Assembly (NCBI GenBank): GCA_017445115.1 | Contig: JAFSUU010000087.1 | Span: 1-64,000 of the forward strand | DNA: 64,000 nucleotides | Reading direction: 5' to 3' | Source: Clostridia bacterium | GTDB lineage: Bacteria > Bacillota_A > Clostridia > Oscillospirales > CAG-272 | In this document: in pieces, positions 63,516 to 64,000 of the stretch | How positions within the stretch are numbered: position 1 is the first letter of the stretch | Layout: the number at the start of each line of letters is the position of its first letter | Made by a program: the position numbers and the translations under genes | Notes under the pieces: model-generated | Seen by the model: the letters and a program-made list of their open reading frames with translations, nothing else | What the model was told of the DNA's origin: nothing | Databases searched by the model: none

Positions 63516-64000
63516 TTATTTAGTGAAAACACCGAAAAGTTCCCAGCCGCCGGTGTACGAATAAGCGGCAATAAGACCGTCGGATCTGCATGAAACGTAG
63601 CTGTATTTAAACGGCAGAATCAGGTGGCCGTCTGTGTTTACGGCTCCCACGTTGCCTTCTTCGTCGGTCAGCACTCCGATGCCGCCGTGAAACGCAGACG
63701 CGGATTTGTATGTCGGCTCAACGATCCACGTGCCGTCTGTACGGAAATATCCGTACTTTCCGTTTTTCTCGAGTGTAACGACTCCGTCGGCGTAGCCCTT
63801 TATCGTGTATCCCGCGGGGATCTGCAGTTCCGTGCCGTAAACATTTACGAGAACGTCAACGTCCGACTGGATGCGCATATCTCCGTATTCATCGAGCTGA
63901 AATTTATCGTACGTGATCTTTCTGAGTCTCAGATAGCCGTTGTCGTAATAGAGGTGACCGACGCTGTCCTCCCCTTTTGAAAGAGGGAGAAGAAATCTGT
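63516..64000 (-). CDS. WG-repeat-like protein, C-terminal part (5' end outside window)
   Basis: The reading frame is open from the end of the window to 63516 and gives about 160 residues. It contains WG/KWG-type repeats, for example NGKYGYFRTDGTWIVEPTYKSASAFHGGIGVL and GAVNTDGHLILPFKYSYV. Such repeats build a beta-propeller-like fold. The visible upstream sequence (DNGYLRLRKITYDKF) continues the frame beyond the Met at 63878, so that Met is not the true start. No catalytic domain is visible. It is 28 bp upstream of mnmG. Confidence 0.75.
   Translation of the reverse strand, partial: RFLLPLSKGEDSVGHLYYDNGYLRLRKITYDKFQLDEYGDMRIQSDVDVLVNVYGTELQIPAGYTIKGYADGVVTLEKNGKYGYFRTDGTWIVEPTYKSASAFHGGIGVLTDEEGNVGAVNTDGHLILPFKYSYVSCRSDGLIAAYSYTGGWELFGVFTK

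Overview
The window looks like the replication-origin region of a Clostridia-type Bacillota genome, probably an uncultured gut member of the Oscillospiraceae/Ruminococcaceae sort. The reasons are the dnaA-dnaN-remB-gyrB-gyrA block, a parS/parA/parB locus beside serS, rpmH-rnpA-yidD-yidC-jag, T-box and lysine riboswitch control, an AbrB regulator, IreB, type I dockerins and BspA-like leucine-rich repeat proteins. The genus assignment is inference. No rRNA, tRNA, insertion sequence, prophage or CRISPR array was found.

Layout. 1-9.5 kb: 3' end of asnS, a SpoVK/CbbX-like AAA+ ATPase, abrB, a Cys-rich DUF6062 protein, a Noc-like ParB, two perfect parS sites, parA, parB, serS and three envelope genes including an 8-repeat MORN protein. 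9.5-18.6 kb: dnaA, an AT-rich candidate oriC, dnaN, remB, gyrB, gyrA, a membrane protein and a lipoprotein. recF and rlbA are missing from their usual place. 18.6-25.7 kb (minus strand): two small envelope proteins, mtnN, pgsA, a galactokinase-family kinase and two secreted leucine-rich repeat proteins with dockerin sequence. 25.8-31.9 kb: RNase P RNA, a MinD-like ATPase, a methylglyoxal synthase homologue that has lost its catalytic residues, ymdB, dxs, ispE, tadA. 31.9-35.3 kb: an accessory island with three tandem paralogous membrane-anchored proteins (the third fused to an ASCH domain) and AT-rich orphan genes between degenerate palindromes. 35.4-44.5 kb: GH3 glycosidase, UPF0210 and ACT proteins, sirtuin, a secreted protein with two cohesin-like domains plus a dockerin, a DUF1508 protein, and thrS behind a T-box. 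44.5-51.1 kb: small proteins, comM, and a lysine-riboswitch operon dapA-dapB-ddh-lysA. 51.2-55.4 kb: rpmH-rnpA-yidD-yidC-khpB, then rsmG. 55.4-64 kb (minus strand): a partial WG-repeat protein, mnmG, ireB, aldo-keto reductase, ribF, a dacF-like protein, gpmI and a DUF218 protein.

How the parts fit. Most of the window is housekeeping: chromosome replication and segregation, the isoprenoid and lysine/meso-DAP pathways, membrane protein insertion, tRNA modification and cell-wall maturation. The less ordinary parts are: (i) a DnaA whose box-recognition signature is changed, next to an origin with no consensus DnaA box but several related TTTTCYAYA-like sites; (ii) a cohesin-like/Cys-repeat/dockerin protein, which could pair with the two dockerin-type LRR proteins as a surface assembly; (iii) two proteins of known enzyme families that lack key catalytic residues (MgsA-like and DacF-like); and (iv) the island of tandem paralogues at 32-34 kb. 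Everything was read by eye; no database search was run.
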